Made by a program: the position numbers and the translations under genes. A stretch of DNA of 16,761 bases from Dunaliella salina (taxonomy: Eukaryota > Chlorophyta > Chlorophyceae > Chlamydomonadales > Dunaliellaceae), in the NCBI GenBank assembly GCA_002284615.2, contig MU069869.1, positions 57,841-74,601 on the forward strand, in the 5' to 3' direction. The notes under the pieces were generated by a model. That model was not told the DNA's origin and searched no databases. It saw nothing but the letters and a program-made list of their open reading frames with translations. Shown piece by piece: positions 15,637-16,761 of the stretch (positions are counted from its first letter, which is position 1; every line of letters begins with the position of its first letter).

Positions 15637-15873
15637 CCCCACCAACAGAAGCAAGCTGTTTAGCAGCCAAGCTAATGTGAGTCCAACAGGTTGTTGGCCA
15701 TCCGTCCAGCTGCGCTCCTCCCTCTCCTGCAAGCAACCAATCCAGAAGCCCACCCTCCTTTAAACCCCCCATTGCTTGAGTTGCTTAATTGGATGGCATT
15801 TTTGGTGCTCTTCATTTTTATTAGGGCCTTTACAGCGTGATACTATCAAGCTGTAAAGGCCATAGCAATGGAG
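15637..15873. other. Spacer with LINE-tail-like motif and hairpin
   Basis: TTTAGCAGCCAAGCT at 15659-15673 (plus) resembles the family A tail word TTTAGCAGCCAAACT. No other gene content is seen. The hairpin at 15825-15861 is listed separately. Confidence 0.4.
15825..15861. repeat. Perfect 12-bp hairpin
   Basis: GGCCTTTACAGC (15825-15836) and GCTGTAAAGGCC (15850-15861) are exact inverted copies with a 13-bp loop. It lies just beyond the 3' end of the family B LINE remnant. It could be a terminator-like or 3'-end structure, or a small foldback element. It does not match the histone 3' stem-loop. Confidence 0.85.
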
Positions 15874-16012
15874 TTATTTTGAATTTTTGTGTGCTTCGTC
15901 TTTGGTTAGGCCAAGTTTGCCGAGGGGATCAGTAGTGTAGGGATTGAAGATAGTTCCAGCAGCTCCAATTAGTACGGTGCGTAATGTGACTCTGTTATTG
16001 AGGTATCTGCCT
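15874..16012 (-). pseudogene. LINE family B, extreme C-terminal remnant
   Basis: The minus-strand frame ends at TAA 15876-15874 and reads RYLNNRVTLRTVLIGAAGTI, then FNPYTTDPLGKLGLTKDEAH. A hydrophobic (V/I)xxIGxxGTIY...LxxLGL segment of this kind closes many LINE ORF2 proteins, after the Cys/His finger and a PD-x-(V/I) block. That recall of the family is from general knowledge and not a database search. A stop at 16015-16013 separates it from the upstream text. Confidence 0.5.
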
Positions 16013-16132
16013 CAGAGAAATTTTGTGCGGAGGCTGCCCATGGTGTGTTTCTGTTGATTTTCTTGCAGTGAAGAGAGTTTGTTCAGGCTTGGTTCAGAGC
16101 AAAATAAAAGGTGGAAATCTCTGCCTCTGGAT

Positions 16133-16556
16133 TCATATTTTGCGGATGATGTGTGGATTCTTTGCCTTAAAGGGTAGGACTATGACGTTATCAGGGAGGC
16201 TGAATTGTGTGTGTGATAATTGTCTGGATGGGAAAATCCGGATTTTCCGGGATCTAGTGTGAAGCGTTTCGTTGGACACTATCAGGAATTTCAGGGAATG
16301 TAGCCCTTCTGCATTGCATGGATCTATATTGACGAAAAAGGTCCATAATTTCCTTGGCAAAGTGCTTCACCGCAGATGCTGAGTGGTGATTTATGTTCAT
16401 TCTGTTTACCTGTGGGTGATTGCATCTGAGTAGGGTATGGGAGGGGCTATCAGGTGCACCACAAAGAGAGTAAAGAGAAGGCCCAGGTTGGCCACTGAAG
16501 CGTCTGGCATATTTGCTGCTGTATAACGTGTCTGTTCGGAGTGTGATGACCTCCAC
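16133..16556 (-). pseudogene. LINE family B, post-RT C-terminal region with broken zinc finger
   Basis: On minus from 16556: VEVITLRTDTLYSSKYARRF, then SLYSLCGAPDSPSHTLLRCN and HPQVNRMNINHHSASAVKHF. The pattern R-T-x-TLY...ARRF, C-x2-C...H-x4-C-xHP, M-x-I-x-(R/H)H is a familiar C-terminal module of a LINE group distinct from family A. The first finger Cys is replaced by Tyr (YSLC), so one metal ligand is lost. The frame closes near 16254; an overlapping frame continues to 16133 with LPDNVIVLPFKAK, the usual PD-x-V block. No RT domain is in the window. It is degenerate and not expected to function. Confidence 0.7.
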
Positions 16557-16720
16557 CTTCGGAATATAGTTGACATTTATTAGTATGGGCAGTAATAGAA
16601 ATGCAAAGGCGTTCTGCTAGAGTCTACATTCCACTACCCTTTGCCTAGGTGGTAGTCTCTGCCCCGGCCTGCCTTGAGGCGCTCCATGAGGTGAGCATGA
16701 TTGCGTGCGTTATGCCTCGC
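16543..16720 (+). repeat. Repeat family R, copy R3, fused to the LINE B remnant
   Basis: GTGATGACCTCCACC at 16543, then ATATAGTTGACATTTA, GGCGTTCTGCTAGA, GCCCCGGCCTGCCTTGAGGC and ATGAGGTGAGCATGATTGCG follow the R2 order with a central deletion (no GTCAGCGCTGAC block). On minus its first bases encode the VEVITL that leads straight into LINE B, so R may be part of that element. Confidence 0.75.
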
Positions 16721-16761
16721 CATGAGGTTGTCCAGGAGAAGCTCAAGCACCTGCAGCACGT

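Overview
The window looks like nuclear DNA of a repeat-rich eukaryote. It holds decayed non-LTR (LINE-type) retrotransposons, microsatellites, minisatellites, a MITE-like foldback element and one candidate terminal exon with splice-type signals, and no bacterial-style operons. The species cannot be fixed from sequence alone. CAG-rich coding sequence, moderate GC and TGTAA motifs would fit a chlorophyte green alga, but this is only a guess.

Left part (1-3040). After a GT/GC-alternating start come decayed tandem copies of an intron-end/exon-start unit. They lead to one intact candidate last exon (1322-1494, +) that encodes an acidic, Ala-rich C-terminus with a ubiquitin-interacting-motif-like segment. 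A foldback MITE-like element sits at 854-1042 and a 44-bp minisatellite at 1925-2190. The rest, to about 3040, holds nothing recognisable.

Centre (3040-12980). This is almost entirely one LINE family (here family A) with an APE-type endonuclease, reverse transcriptase (RT), Cys/His C-terminus and a glutamine-rich ORF1. Copy 1 (minus, about 3609-7176) has only ORF2. Copy 2 (plus, about 7241-12946) has ORF1 and ORF2. They lie head to head. Copy 3 (minus, about 3100-3608) is a 3' fragment abutting the 3' end of copy 1. A bare 3' tail (copy 4, 7177-7232, minus) lies between copies 1 and 2. All are dead: there are many stops and frameshifts, motif C reads YAND in copy 1, and motif C is destroyed in copy 2. 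Family 3' ends carry short 9-bp repeats (CCTTGTAAA-like) that overlap the ORF2 stop codon.

Right part (12980-16761). A (CT)37 microsatellite is followed by mostly featureless sequence, a dispersed/tandem repeat family (here R, about 345 bp per unit) with an inverted partial copy, a perfect 12-bp hairpin, and the minus-strand C-terminal remnant of a second, unrelated LINE family (family B, about 15874-16556). R abuts that remnant and may be part of it.

No intact protein-coding gene is present apart from the candidate terminal exon. The main content is a graveyard of nested retroelements. The strongest leads are the tandem-repeat LINE tail with its orphan fragments, the exon-unit array, and repeat family R.
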